From: Macrostomum hystrix
Lineage: Eukaryota; Platyhelminthes; Macrostomidae
Reading direction: 5' to 3'
NCBI GenBank assembly: GCA_950097015.1
Contig: CATNEN010000007.1
Span: 10,293,001 to 10,357,000 of the forward strand
DNA length: 64,000 bases
Shown: positions 23,465 to 35,102 of the stretch, in pieces
Position numbering within the stretch: the stretch's first letter is position 1
Layout of the letters: each line of letters opens with the position of its first letter
Program-made: the position numbers and the translations under genes
The notes under the pieces: model-generated
What the model was told of the DNA's origin: nothing
The model's database searches: none
Seen by the model: only the letters and a program-made list of their open reading frames with translations

Positions 23465-26104
23465 ATAATTACTCATCTTTGTAGGGCTAGTTGTAAGTCA
23501 AATACTAATTTCTCAAAAGTACAGTTTAATTACAATTTATGAGTCTGAAATGAACAAAAGGATTCCAAAGACAAGATAAGTGCTAAAACTGCAATTATTG
23601 AAAACAGAAACCTTAGCAATGCTTATATTTCTAAGCTTGGCATTTAATTTTCAGGTCCACTAATCAGATCTACACAAAACACTGCAGGTGCAAGAATGAT
23701 TGAGCTACCCGAGGAGCTGATGCAGCACATGCCGGCTGATGAGGCCCAGGGCGGCTCCAGCATGCACATCCAGCTGGGCAGCAGCAGCGGCGGAGACGAG
23801 GTGATTGAGCTGCCGGCGGAGGTGATTCAGCAGATCCAGGCTCAGGCAGCGGGCGGTCCGATCCAGATCCAGCTGACGACGAGCAACAATGAGACGTTCG
23901 AGCTGTCATCGGAGGTGATTGAGCAGATCCAGGCGCAGGCGGACGGAGGACCGATCCAGATCCAGCTGACTTCGTCGGGAGGGCCGGAGGCGGACGAGAT
24001 GGGCGGCGCAGTGCAGACGTACTCGCAGGAGGCGAGGGGATCGCGGTCGATTCAGCAGGGGAAGAACCAGCTGGTGTACCAGTGCAATTACTGTCCGTCA
24101 GACTTTACGAATGCGGGCGCATTCACGAAGCACCTGCGCGAGCGGCACATGCTGAAGGCGTATGTATGCCGGCAATGCGACAAGTACTTTGCCAACCTGA
24201 GCGACCTGTTCTTGCACGCGCGCCGCATCCACGTGGACGCAAAGAAGCCGAAGCGAAACCCGAAGGACTTTCGCTACCACTGTCGTCAGTGCACGTACAT
24301 GACGAACAACGGAGGCACATTTGATGCCCACCTTCGGTCTCACCGAGGCGAGAAGCCGTTCAAGTGTGACAAGTGTCCGAAGCGGTTCACCCAGCGGTCG
24401 AACATGCTGCAGCACAGGCGCATGCACTTTCCCAACATGGAGAGGGCATTCAAGTGCGAGATTTGCAGCAAGTCTTTCACCACGTTTGACATTCTGGTGG
24501 CCCACTTGCGCACTCGAGAGCACGAGCTGAGAGAGAACTACTCACAGCTGGCCTCGAGTAGCCTTCAGCTGGAGTGCAACGGCTGCTCGGTGACCTTTGA
24601 CAGCATCTACACGCTGAAGAAGCACACGCGGAGCTGCCCGACGGTGCGTAGTCTGCAGGCAAAGTTTCGCTGCGTGTCGTGCAACTGCTACATCAACGAG
24701 CTGGCCGACCTGAAGGCGCACGTGAAGGCTCACTCGAGCATCACGCTGATCTCGTGTCCGATCTGCGGCGAGAAGGGCTTTCCCGGGTTCAACCAGCTGA
24801 ACCACCACATCACGCGGGCTCACGCACTGCGCGTGTCAAAGCGTCACGTGTGCCGCTACTGCATGGCCAGCTTCGAGTCGAAGGAGGAGAAGGAGTTGCA
24901 CAAGGCGACGGTGCACAAGGAGGAGCTGGCGATCCGGGGCTGTCACGACGGTCCGTTCTCGTGCAAGTACCAGAACTGCGATTTCGTGACGAACAGCAAG
25001 CCGGACCTGGTGAAGCACCACGCGGTGCACAGCCAGAACCGCGACCCGGTGAACCACACGCTGATCAAGGCGCCGCCAAAGACGACTCGGAAGCCGAAGA
25101 TGATCAAGACGTTCGAGGAGGCAATGTCAAAGATTCGGCGAGAGCGCGAGGGCTACACGGACGAGGCGGACAACGAGGACAGGTTCAAGAACGGCAAGGC
25201 GGCGGTGATGGAGGGTCCCGACGATGGCGGTCTGGGCATCTCGGCGATGGGCCAGTCGGCGTACGAGGCGCTGAAGCGAGTTCAGGAGACGGAGAGGCGC
25301 CTGAACAAGAAGCCTCGCGGCCGGCCGCGTAAGAATCCGCTGGAGCCGCCATCTGTGCAGCAGGCGGGGCAGAAGACGCCGGGCTCGGGACGGCCCATCG
25401 GGCGGCCGCGGATGGTGCGCACCGGAGCTGGCGGGTCGGGCCAGCAGCGGGTGTTTGAGTACAAGGAGGAGGAGTACATGGCTGGCGAGGGCAACTACGT
25501 GCGGCCGAACCCGGACACGATCTACGAAGAGGTTTGTGACTTTCTGTCGGGCATTTTCAGGTGGTTGGGAATCACAGAGTGAGCTAACTGACACGAAATA
25601 TCTCCCGAATGCGACTGCAGGTGGACAACGCCGAGCTGGTCGAGGACTTCGAGGACGACTACGATCCGCGCACCAGCTACACGAGTTCTGGACGGCGGCG
25701 GAAGCCTCCGGCCTGGCAGAAGGACTACTTCAGCCTCGGCCTTGCCGACTCGGACGAGGAGGCAGCGGCGCTGCGCGAGGAGGAGGAGGAGTACGCCGCC
25801 GAGCTGGAGGACGGCATCAACATCGTCCTGCTGCAGCCCAGCGACCGCGTCATCGGCACCGCCTACCAGCAGGCAGCGTCAGCCTCTGACGGCGGCGCCC
25901 AGGACAACCTCATCGTGGAGGCCTAGCTTGCTGTGAAATGAAGTGAAGGCTGCGATGTACTTTACTCTAGCTGTGCTCTTCTCAGATAGTGTGCTAAATT
26001 GGTTATTTTCCTAACGACTGGCCCCCGATGACTCGACTGGGTCGCTTCTTCGCCGAGTGTTAAGAACTCGTGTTGCCGACAAGTATAGCTTAGTATTTGG
26101 TTTG
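23465..26104. repeat. Right arm of the 2.6-kb inverted duplication
   Basis: Reverse-complement partner of 4147-6785. Identity is nearly complete from the start codon region through the 3' flank and ends abruptly after ...TTAGTATTTGGTT near 26104. Confidence 0.9.
23696..25926 (+). CDS. C2H2 zinc-finger / AT-hook protein, copy B
   Basis: Exons 23696-25531 and 25621-25926, an 89-bp GT-AG intron in phase 0, 713 residues. Architecture matches copy A: IQAQA/IQIQL modules, ten C2H2 fingers, two GRP AT-hooks and an acidic C-terminus (residues ~613-713, from VDNAELVEDFEDDYDPRTS). The single amino-acid change is Thr for Ala in VQETERRL. I saw three synonymous changes: AGG/AGA after NME, GCG/GCA in ISAMG, and GCA/GCT in the EEAAAL stretch. 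Upstream, TTTAATTTTCAG at 23644-23655 looks like a 3' splice site, so the leader may be spliced or trans-spliced. Function: predicted nuclear DNA binding; no orthologue recognised. Confidence 0.88.
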
Positions 26105-26509
26105 GTTCAATGTGGCATTGCGAGACTAGTAAAGTATCCTCTATTTGTACTATTATGGCAGATAATATTAAGTAATATTAACCAGTTGCTATGCTACTTT
26201 GGTACGTACTAATACAAAATATATCTTTTTTTATTCGCGCTAATAAAAATGCGCTATTCTTATCCCATTGAGATTTAGTGTTGCGTCTAGTTGCTGACGT
26301 TATATCGCTGTTGATGTAAATATACAAGCTAATTGTTCAGCCAGTGTTTAGAATTTCAGTTGTACGGTTTTTCCTTGGCACATCTGCAGCACACCTGAAC
26401 GGCTCACTTTCTGTATCTTCAGTTTCAAATTCTACTGAAGTTGTATATTCTACTCTTCTGGTAGACAAAAAGTTTATGGTTTGATTGCCTTGATACTTTT
26501 TCACTTTCT
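26105..26509. other. AT-rich 3' flank of zinc-finger copy B
   Basis: Unique sequence past the end of the inverted arm. An AATAAA-type signal occurs at about 26241 (GCTAATAAAAATG), which could polyadenylate copy B. Confidence 0.4.
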
Positions 26510-26860
26510 TTGATGTTTCAATCTCTCAGGCTGGCTCCAGGTATGTGTGTAGTAGCCCTCATGCCGGTCCAAGACCACTTGGATGGTGAGAGGCGGAGGT
26601 GTTTGCTCCCAAAGTACCGAGTGGGCGAGAACCAGACTGGGAAGCATGTTGACGCTGAGTCCTCTGGAGCTAATAGTGATGTCGTCAGCCTACTAAATTA
26701 TTTTGGAACTAGGCGGTGCAGGCCGCAAATCGCTGAGATAGTAGGCGAACAGGACCAGCGAGAGGACTCCGCCTTGCGGGACGCCTGCACGGAGGATCCT
26801 AGATCTGGAGGTCAAGTCGCGGAAGTCTAGCTCGCTAGAGTAATGGTCCAAAGCCGAAAG
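26510..26860 (-). pseudogene. Decayed non-LTR retrotransposon (LINE) reverse-transcriptase fragment
   Basis: The minus strand reads LRAGVPQGGVLS.VLF.YYLSDLRP, then two stops, then ADDITISSRG. These are RT blocks in correct order (GVPQGGVLSP...LF...YLSDL, then the YADD active site, whose Tyr is lost to a stop codon). The next stretch shows frameshifts. It matches the Jockey-like type of RT. A truncated, dead copy. Confidence 0.75.
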
Positions 26861-27023
26861 CAGAAGAGGAAGTTGAGCTTAGCACTTTTCTCGGAAGGGA
26901 AACGATCGATTGGGCCGTTTAGGGTCGGTGCCAGATCTTGGCCACGGCCGACGGCTGAGGGTAGGACCACGAAGGAGACGTGTCTGCCTTCGGCCCCAGA
27001 ATTTAATTGGTGGACCGAGGTCG

Positions 27024-27112
27024 GTTGTCGAGTTGGTCGGTAGTCGAGTTGGTCGGTAGTCGAGTTGGTCGGTAGTCGAGTTGGTCGGTAGTCGAGTTGG
27101 TCGGTAGACGAG
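27024..27112. repeat. 16-bp minisatellite, about 5.5 copies
   Basis: Unit gttggtcggtagtcga, nearly perfect, next to the LINE fragment. Confidence 0.85.
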
Positions 27113-27820
27113 AGACTAGCCATTTGATTAATCAGTGGGCAACTGTCCACCTGTGTCGTGAACTGTCCACCTGAACGCACAACAGCCTACTGACAGGTTG
27201 GGGCTAGTAGCAATATAAGCACACTTCAGGTTGCTCGCTAAAAACTCACTTAGTCCTGAGCATTGTTATTGTTTATCTTGGCTCTCGCCACTTCAGTCGC
27301 CCCTAATAAAAGCTACCCTCCTACCCGGGCCACCCTGCCAGCCACAGTCAATCTCGGCAAGAACTCAAGAGAGCAGCAGCAGGAGCAAAGAGCAGAGCCT
27401 GTTATTAGCGAGACGCAGCACTGCCAGCTCGGGTACTGGGCAGAGTCGCCCACCTGGACGAGACCCACCCGACCTGGGCCGCATGCGGGTCTCCAGCCGC
27501 GAGTCTGATTCTGGTCCCCGGCAGGGGGCGGGGCGCGGCCGCAGCTGCCAGGCGGTGCAAAAGAGCAGCCCGGGACCAAGGCGAGACTGATGGCAGAATT
27601 TATTTTCTCATGGCTGCCAGTCCAGGCCGCATAATCAAGTGACTCAATGGCGAGGCTGAGTCCTTATTGAAACTTTCAATTTGCACCTCTGCCTCTGCTA
27701 AGCGGAGCCTCTCAAATCATTTAGAAAGTAACATACTTGCGCTTACCTTCGGCCCGCGGGCTAGATAAGGACAAGAAATCAAACTAATTCAAGACCTGGC
27801 ACCTTCCAGCACCAACTCCT
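27113..27820. other. Unassigned GC-rich stretch, possible solo LTR or promoter
   Basis: Contains AATATAAGC near 27211 (TATA-like) and CCTAATAAAAGC near 27304 (polyadenylation-like), about 90 bp apart, the spacing seen in LTRs. No second copy occurs in the window and no bounding duplication is clear, so this is only a suggestion. No coding exon recognised. Confidence 0.3.
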
Positions 27821-27825
27821 CTCTC

Positions 27826-30212
27826 TCCTGTCTCATCTCTCCCATGTCTCATCTCTCCCATGTCTCATCTCTCCCATGTCTCATCTCTCCCATGTCTCAT
27901 CTCTGCCATGTCTCATCTCTCCCATGTCTCACCTCTCCGATGTCTCATCTCTGCCATGTCTCATCTCTCCCATGTCTCACCTCTCCGATGTTTCACCTCT
28001 CCTGTCTCATCTCCCCATGTCTCATCTCTTCCATGTCTCATCTATCCCATGTCTCACCTCTCTCCTGTCTCATCTCTCCCATGTCTCACCTCTCCCATGT
28101 CTCATCTCTCCCATATCTCATCTCGCCTGTTTCATCTCTCCTGTCCTATCACTCCAGTCTCATCTCTCCCATGTCTTATCTCTCCCATGTCTCATCTCTG
28201 CCATGTCTCATCTCTCCCATGTCTCATCTCTCCCATGTCTCATCTCTCCCATGTCTCACCTCTCCCATGTCTTATCTCTTCCATGTCTCATCTATCCCAT
28301 GTCTCACCTCTCTCCTGTCTCATCTCTCCCATGTCTCACCTCTCCCATGTCTCATCTCTCCCATATCTCATCTCGCCTGTTTCATCTCTCCTGTCCTATC
28401 ACTCCAGTCTCATCTCTCCCATGTCTTATCTCTCCCATGTCTCATCTCTCCCATGTCTCATCTCTCCCATGTCTCGTCTCTCCCATGTCTCATCTCTCCC
28501 ATGTCTCATCTCTCTCCTGTCTCATTTCTCCTCACTAATTTACCCATGTCTCATCTCTCCCATGTCTCATCTTTCCCCTGTCTCATCTCTCTCCTGTGTC
28601 ATCTCTCTTCTGTGTCATCTCTCCCATGTCTCATCTCTCTCCTGTCTTATCTCTCCCATGTCTCATCTCTCCTGACTCATCTCTCCCATGTCTCATCTCT
28701 CCCATGTCTCATCTCTCCTGACTCATCTCTCCCATGTCTCATCTCTCCCATGTCTCATCTCTCTCCTGTCTAATCTCTCCGATGTCTCACCTCTCCTGTC
28801 TTATCTCTTCCATGTCTCATCTTTCCCATGTCTCATCTCTCTTCTGTCTCATTTCTCCTCACTCATTTACCCATGTCTCATCTCTCTTCTGTCTCATTTC
28901 TCCTCACTCATTTACCCATGTCTCATCTCTCCCATGTCTCATCTCTCCCATGTCTCATCTCTCCCATGTCTCATCTCTCTCCTGTCTCATCTCTCCCATG
29001 TCTCATCTCTCCCATGTCTCATCTCTCCTATGTCTCACCTCTCTCCTGTCTCATCTCTCCTGTCTTATCACTCCAGTCTCATCTCTCCCATGTCTCATCT
29101 CTCCCATATCTCATCTCGCCTGTTTCATCTCTCCTGTCTTATCACTCCAGTCTCATCTCTCCCATGTCTCATCTCTCCCATGTCTCATCTCTCCCATGTC
29201 TCATCTCTCCCATGTCTCATCTCTCCCATATCTCATCTCTCCCATGTCTCACCTCTCTCCTGTCTCATCTCTCCTGTCTTATCACTCCAGTCTCATCTCT
29301 CCCATGTCTCATCTCTCCCATATCTCATCTCGCCTGTTTCATCTCTCCTGTCTTATCACTCCAGTCTCATCTCTCCCATGTCTCATCTCTCCCATGTCTC
29401 ATCTCTCCCATGTCTCATCTCTCCCATGTCTCATCTCTCCCATGTCCCACCTCTCCTGGCTCATCTCTCCCATGTCTCACCTCTCTCCTGTCTCATCTCT
29501 CCCATGTCTCACCTCTCCCATGTCTCATCTCTCCCATATCTCATCTCGCCTGTTTCATCACTCCAGTCTCATCTCTCCCATGTCTTATCTCTCGCATGTC
29601 TCATCTCTCCCATCCCTCATCTCTCCCATGTCTCATCTCTCTCCTGTCTAATCTCTCCGATGTCTCACCTCTCCGATGTCTCACCTCTCCGATGTCTCAC
29701 CTCTCCGATGTCTCACCTCTCCTGTCTAATCTCTGCCATGTCTCATCTCTCCCATGTCTCACCTCTCCGATGTTTCACCTCTCCTGTCTCATCTCCCCAT
29801 GTCTCATCTCTCCCATGTCTCACCTCTCCCATGTCTTATCTCTGCCATGTCTCATCTATCCCATGTCTCACCTCTCTCCTGTCTCATCTCTCCCATGTCT
29901 CATCTCTCCCATATCTCATCTCGCCTGTTTCATCTCTCCTGTCTTATCACTCCAGTCTCATCTCTCCCATGTCTTATCTCTCCCATGTCTCATCTCTCCC
30001 ATATCTCATCTCGCCTGTTTCATCTCTCCTGTCCTATCACTCCAGTCTCATCTCTCCCATGTCTTATCTCTCCCATGTCTCATCTCTCCCATGTCTCGTC
30101 TCTCCCATGTCTCATCTCTCCCATGTCTCATCTCTGTCCTGTGTCATCTCTCCCACGTTTCATCTCTTCCATGTCTCATCTCTCCCACGTCTCATCTCTC
30201 CTGTCATCAGTC
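27826..30212. repeat. 2.4-kb satellite of a 16-bp unit with higher-order structure
   Basis: Basic unit tctcatctctcccatg, roughly 150 copies, with variants (ccgatg, cctgtc, ctcctg). A composite variant block starting ccatatctcatctcgcctg recurs at about 28111, 28361, 29104, 29318, 29534, 29909 and 29999. Two occurrences are exactly 250 bp apart. A 16-bp period leaves all frames open, so the long frames here are meaningless. Confidence 0.95.
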
Positions 30213-31514
30213 TCTCCTTGTTCCGCATGGCACTGATGGTTGCTGACCCCTGGAGCGAGGCTTCTCTCGGTTCGAAGGGATGCGAGATTTCAGAGAGCGA
30301 GTTTTACCGCTTTGAAATCCATTAGACCCTGTAGATTCTGTCCCTAAGGGATTTCAATCTAAGCACCTCATCTCGTCCATTACCATCCGCATAGCAACCG
30401 TAAGCAACTGAGCCACAAAATTGAATGTTTTGACAAGATCACCGAGCAAGCCTTGGGCTGGTTAAGCCTGGTGCTAATTAGCATTATTAATTAGCGAGAG
30501 GCCGGCTTGAATTCCGTGATGAGGTGCTATCTGGGATCTTGGAAGTGTCGGTGGATGAGTCACAGGGAAGCGCGGAGACAATCCGGCGAATCATCGGGGA
30601 GATTCGAATCAGGCAAGCGCCTTGGAGAGACAAGCCAAGATTTCCCCAGATTACAAATCCCCTCAGAGCCTTCCCTGTTGTATTCTGGACAGGGCGGGGC
30701 CAACCGTCTGCATTGAGGAAGCCCTTGAGTTTGTCCTTCCGCTTCCCCTGGAAACTCCCGCAGCTGCTGCAACCGCAGCAGTCATTCTCCCCCGGCCTGG
30801 AATCTCGCTGGGGATTTCCTCCCATTTCTAAGAAACAGAGAGGCGGGCGAGTTGTCAAAAAGTTTCCGGAGCGGCGGGTCGTTGAGCGGGGCCGGGCCGG
30901 GCCAGACTGTCTCAAGTTGATCTCGCACTCACGGCTGTGAGACCCGTCTCTGCTCTGTCTCCAATCCACACCGATCGATTCAGGCGCACCGGTAAACAGA
31001 TAAGGGGAAAACAGGAGAGGGGAAGCAACTAGCAGGGGATCAGATTTGAATTGTGCTCCCCACCCCAACAATGCCACTCGGCTCAGAGGGAGGCCAAACA
31101 ACTTTGTCCCGAACAAGTCGCGCAAACCTTGGAGCAGCTCCGCGGGCAAGTGTGGCCTGGGCCACTTCAGTTGTCTTTCAATCAATCGCGGCTTGCACCT
31201 GCCCGCTGCTCAGCTCGCCAGTCCCTGCACCCGGCAAACAGCTGAGAAGAGAAGTTGAGACGGAGGACTCAGAGCTGAGCTAAGCAAGCCAAGGAGGGCA
31301 AGGGGGCACTCAGCTGATGCAAACAGATAGAAGGACTCAAAGGCTCCCTTTGAGGAGACAAAGGGAGCTTAGGGGCAGGAGAAGAACTGGGAGTTCACAC
31401 TTTCACTAGATCAAGAGACGCAGAGTGCGAATGCTAGATCAGGGGCCCGGGGCTAAAAGTTCCGCCGCGCCTCAGTCTTGCCCTCTTGCCAGCCCAAAGC
31501 AGAGTGCCGAGTCC
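30213..31514. other. Intergenic; no gene recognised
   Basis: Lies upstream of the gene starting at 31709. A 232-codon frame on the minus strand (31185-30487) has no recognisable domain, no splice partners and biased composition. A hAT-like end (GCTGACCCCTGG) occurs at about 30239-30250 and SINE-like sequence at 30320-30420. Confidence 0.4.
30320..30420 (-). mobile_element. Possible tRNA-derived SINE head
   Basis: On the minus strand TGGCTCAGTTGCTTACGG resembles a pol III A box. About 45 bases on, GATTGAAATCCC resembles a B box. It is too diverged to be a tRNA gene. No second copy in the window. Confidence 0.35.
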
Positions 31515-31600
31515 TGATTGGCTGACACCAGCCAGCCAACCAGCGCTAGCCAGTGCAGGCGGCCAGTTTTATACAGTTGAAAGTTCCCAGGCCTTCTGCA
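31515..31600 (+). promoter_or_regulatory. Probable core promoter (CCAAT and TATA boxes)
   Basis: GATTGGCTG (inverted CCAAT) at about 31516-31524 and TTTTATACAG at about 31567-31576 are spaced about 45 bp apart. They lie about 140 bp upstream of ATG 31709, leaving a leader of about 110 bases. This fits a promoter for the gene at 31709-38372. Confidence 0.5.
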
Positions 31601-31708
31601 CGGGGCTCGCGAATCCGGGTTCGCTGTTGACTCCAGACGACTGCAAAACTCTACCAGCGTTGCCACTCATGGCTCATGTAGTCATCTAAAACTGGCGCAG
31701 CAGACACC

Positions 31709-34700
31709 ATGACAGGTGAGCAGATGGAAATATTCCTGTTTTATCTTCCTGGGACTTCTATCCACACACTGTCCCACATGCAGCTAGAAATTCATTCCCT
31801 AAGAAATGAAGCCAAACTCCCAATCGACTGGCCCGAGGCGGTCGTGGACTGGAGCGGGCCGGCTGTGAGTGGCGCGGTCAGCTGTTGTCGCTTCGCTGAG
31901 TGTGTGGGGCAGCCCTGCACTCCAGCCGGACCCACTTAACTGGAACTGGCGAAATGCAGACCTGGCCACGGGAAAATGCCGAAATATTCCCGAAGTTTGT
32001 GAAAACTGGCATTCCTGCGCGCTTGTCTTACCCCAGCCTCATCCTGTGTGTCTGTAGATCCAGTTTCCCCAGCCTCATCCTGTGTGTCTGTAGATCCAGT
32101 TTCCCCAGCCTCATCCTGTGTGTCTGTAGATCCAGTTTCCCCAGCCTCATCCTGTGTGTCTGTAGATCCAGTTTCCCCAGCCTCATCCTGTGTGTCTGTA
32201 GATCCAGTTTCCCCAGCCTCATCCTGTGTGTCTGTAGATCCAGTTTCCCCAGCCTCATCCTGTGTGTCTGTAGATCCAGTTTCCCCAGCCTCATCCTGTG
32301 TGTCTGTAGATCCAGTTTCCCCAGCCTCATCCAGTGTGTCTGTAGATCCAGTTTCCCCAGCCTCATCCTGTGTGTCTGTAGATCCAGTTTCCCCAGCCTC
32401 ATCCTGTGTGTCTGTAGATCCAGTTTCCCCAGCCTCATCCTGTGTGTCTGTAGATCCAGTTTCCCCAGCCTCATCCTGTGTGTCTGTAGATCCAGTTTCC
32501 CCAGCCTCATCCTGTGTGTCTGTAGATCCAGTTTCCCCAGCCTCATCCTGTGTGTCTGTAGATCCAGTTTCCTCAGCCTCATCCAGTGTGTCTGTAGATC
32601 CAGTTTCCCCAGCCTCATCCAGTGTGTCTGTAGATCCAGTTTCCTCAGCCTCATCCTGTGTGTCTGTAGATCCAGTTTCCTCAGCCTCATCCAGTGTGTC
32701 TGTAGATCCAGTTTCCCCAGCCTCATCCAGTGTGTCTGTAGATCCAGTTTCCTCAGCCTCATCCTGTGTGTCTGTAGATCCAGTTTCCTCAGCCTCATCC
32801 AGTGTGTCTGTAGATCCAGTTTCTCAGCTTTTTCTTAAGTCTATTGATCTAGTATCCCAGTTACTATCACCCAGTCACTGGAAGGACCCTGGAACCCACT
32901 GCTACTGGGTCCTTATCTACCTACTGCTTTTGAATTTCCTCTTGGACGCTGTCCAGCCTCTCAAACATCATCCCCAAGCCCAGTTGTTACCATGGGATAA
33001 TTCCCAACAGATGCCCCATCTGCATATTTTACCTTCTTCTATTATATTTTTGCCTGGTCCCATTGATAGCACCCGCCAGTGCGGGATTCCCATTTTGGCT
33101 CCCAAACAAATCCCAGTGGGAATAAAGGAGGCTGATGAAGCAGTTTGAATGGGGTGGACGGCAATAAAGAAGGGGCTGATTTCCGGACTTCTAAAAGGCT
33201 GAGTTTTTAGGGGACCCGCCACACAGAAATCAGAGCGTTTGGGAGAAAATCACTCGGAGGGGACATCAGGAAGGAAGCTGAGAAGAGGCCGAGATTGAGA
33301 AAGCTGAGCGAAGGAAAGAAAGCCAGCAGGGAGGGGGTGGCTGCCCCAGTATCGCAGGGAACGCATTCAGGACAGCTGGGAGCAAAGATTGCGAGGCCCG
33401 CGGGCACAAAGTCATTGTCTGGCGTGTCAGGTGGCTCGGGTCTCACGGGCAGCCCAGGTCGACACGGCCGCCTTCGCTGCTAGCCGATCAAATTCTGCGC
33501 CTGCCCAGCCGATCCGATCCGATTTCCCGAATCTTCGGGGATTCCTACGCGCCCTCAGTCACAAACGGCTTGTTCCCCTGGCGTACAGCAGCCATCTCCC
33601 TACATTTTCCCCTTCCCTTTTCCTATCAGCGCTCGCTCGCAGATCCCCAGCTTAGAGCGGGAGGCGGCGGCAGCCCCCACCGGCCCGGCAGCTCGACTCA
33701 CCCGCGCTCTGTGGCCCGATCGGATTAGCGATACACTGGCGTAGGGAAGACAAGTTTGCAACAAATCCCAACACCGCGCACACACACAGCTCATCAGAAA
33801 GCAGCACTGAAAGATTGTGGCTCAAGCTCAAGCCTACTCAACTCCCAGTGGGCTGCGTTTTTCTCCCCAAGCTGTTCGCGCTTCTCCCCTGATTATTTTC
33901 GGGATCAGAAGGAGAGCTGGGATAAAATTAGGAAGCCTTGTGCGGAGGGAGATTTTGTAATTTTCAGTATTTTTTCAAAGCAGCGGGAGCAGCCGGCCCA
34001 GCTGAGTCACTTGGCTCCGTCAGCTGGGCTGGAGGGGAAATCGGAGACGGAGAGGGAGAAGGGAAGTCCGCCCTGTTTTTGTTCCCATTCATCCGCATAT
34101 TTGGGGCATGATTGGCGGCTGCTGAATTCTAATCAGATCCGATGCAGGTCGGCCTCCCGTTGCGGCTCAAAAACAGCGCAACGGATCTTTGCCGCTTGGG
34201 AAATTCCAGCAGACAAACCAATGGACCCCATTGACCGCGATCTGTTCAATACTTCAGTGAATTGTGCTGTATCACTGTGAGATCCCATATTTCTCACTGA
34301 TACCATTTTCTGACAGGTCCCATTTCTCACAGATCCCATTTCTCACAGATCCCATTTCTCACAGATCCCATTTCTCACAGATCCCATTTCTCACAGATCC
34401 CATTTCTCACAGATCCCATTTCTCACAGATCCCATTTCTCACAGATCCCATTTCTCACAGATCCCATTTCTCACAGATCCCATTTCTCACAGATCCCATT
34501 TCTCACAGATCCCATTTCTCACAGATCCCATTTCTCACAGATCCCATTTCTCACAGATCCCATTTCTCACAGATCCCATTTCTCACAGATCCCATTTCTC
34601 ACAGATCCCATTTCTCACAGATCCCATTTCTCACAGATCCCATTTCTCACGGATTCTGATCCTGTTTCTCTCTCCCCCAGCTCCCCCGGCCCGCGTGAAT

Positions 34701-35071
34701 CACTGTATGGCCCGCAGTTTGTGGGAAATGCAAAAGCATTGATGCCGACAGGCGCAGCGGAGTTGGAACCAGAGAGGCCGGGAAAACGCTGAGCAGATGA
34801 TGGGGACGGGCGGCCAAAGCTGTGAGGATGAGGCCTGACAGTTCCCGATTGTTCCCTCTACTCAAGTTGCTCCAGCCTCTCTGCCTCATCCGTAGGCACT
34901 CATCTCCCCACTCAGGCTCCATCAGAAACTGTGCGGACAGGCCGCATTGTTCCGCGGGCCCCGACCAACTCTCAGCTTTTTTACTGAATTCCCACATTTT
35001 CCCACATTTCCCAGTCACTAAAATCCCAAAGTGGGATCTGGCGGCAAAATCCCGCTGGCCATTTCTCCGCT

Positions 35072-35102
<31 letters not shown>

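Noticed and set aside
27844-30325. Several long overlapping open frames (up to 545 codons) with MSHLSHVSSLPC repeats
   Set aside because: They arise from a 16-bp repeat read in every frame; the same peptide appears in all three frames and there is no splice or start context.
30487-31185. 232-codon minus-strand frame
   Set aside because: No domain, no splice partners, biased composition; probably chance in GC-rich sequence upstream of a promoter.
32028-33148. Open frames on both strands with 12-residue repeats (VSVDPVSPASSC and others)
   Set aside because: The 36-bp period keeps several frames open at once; it lies in an intron with no exon signals.
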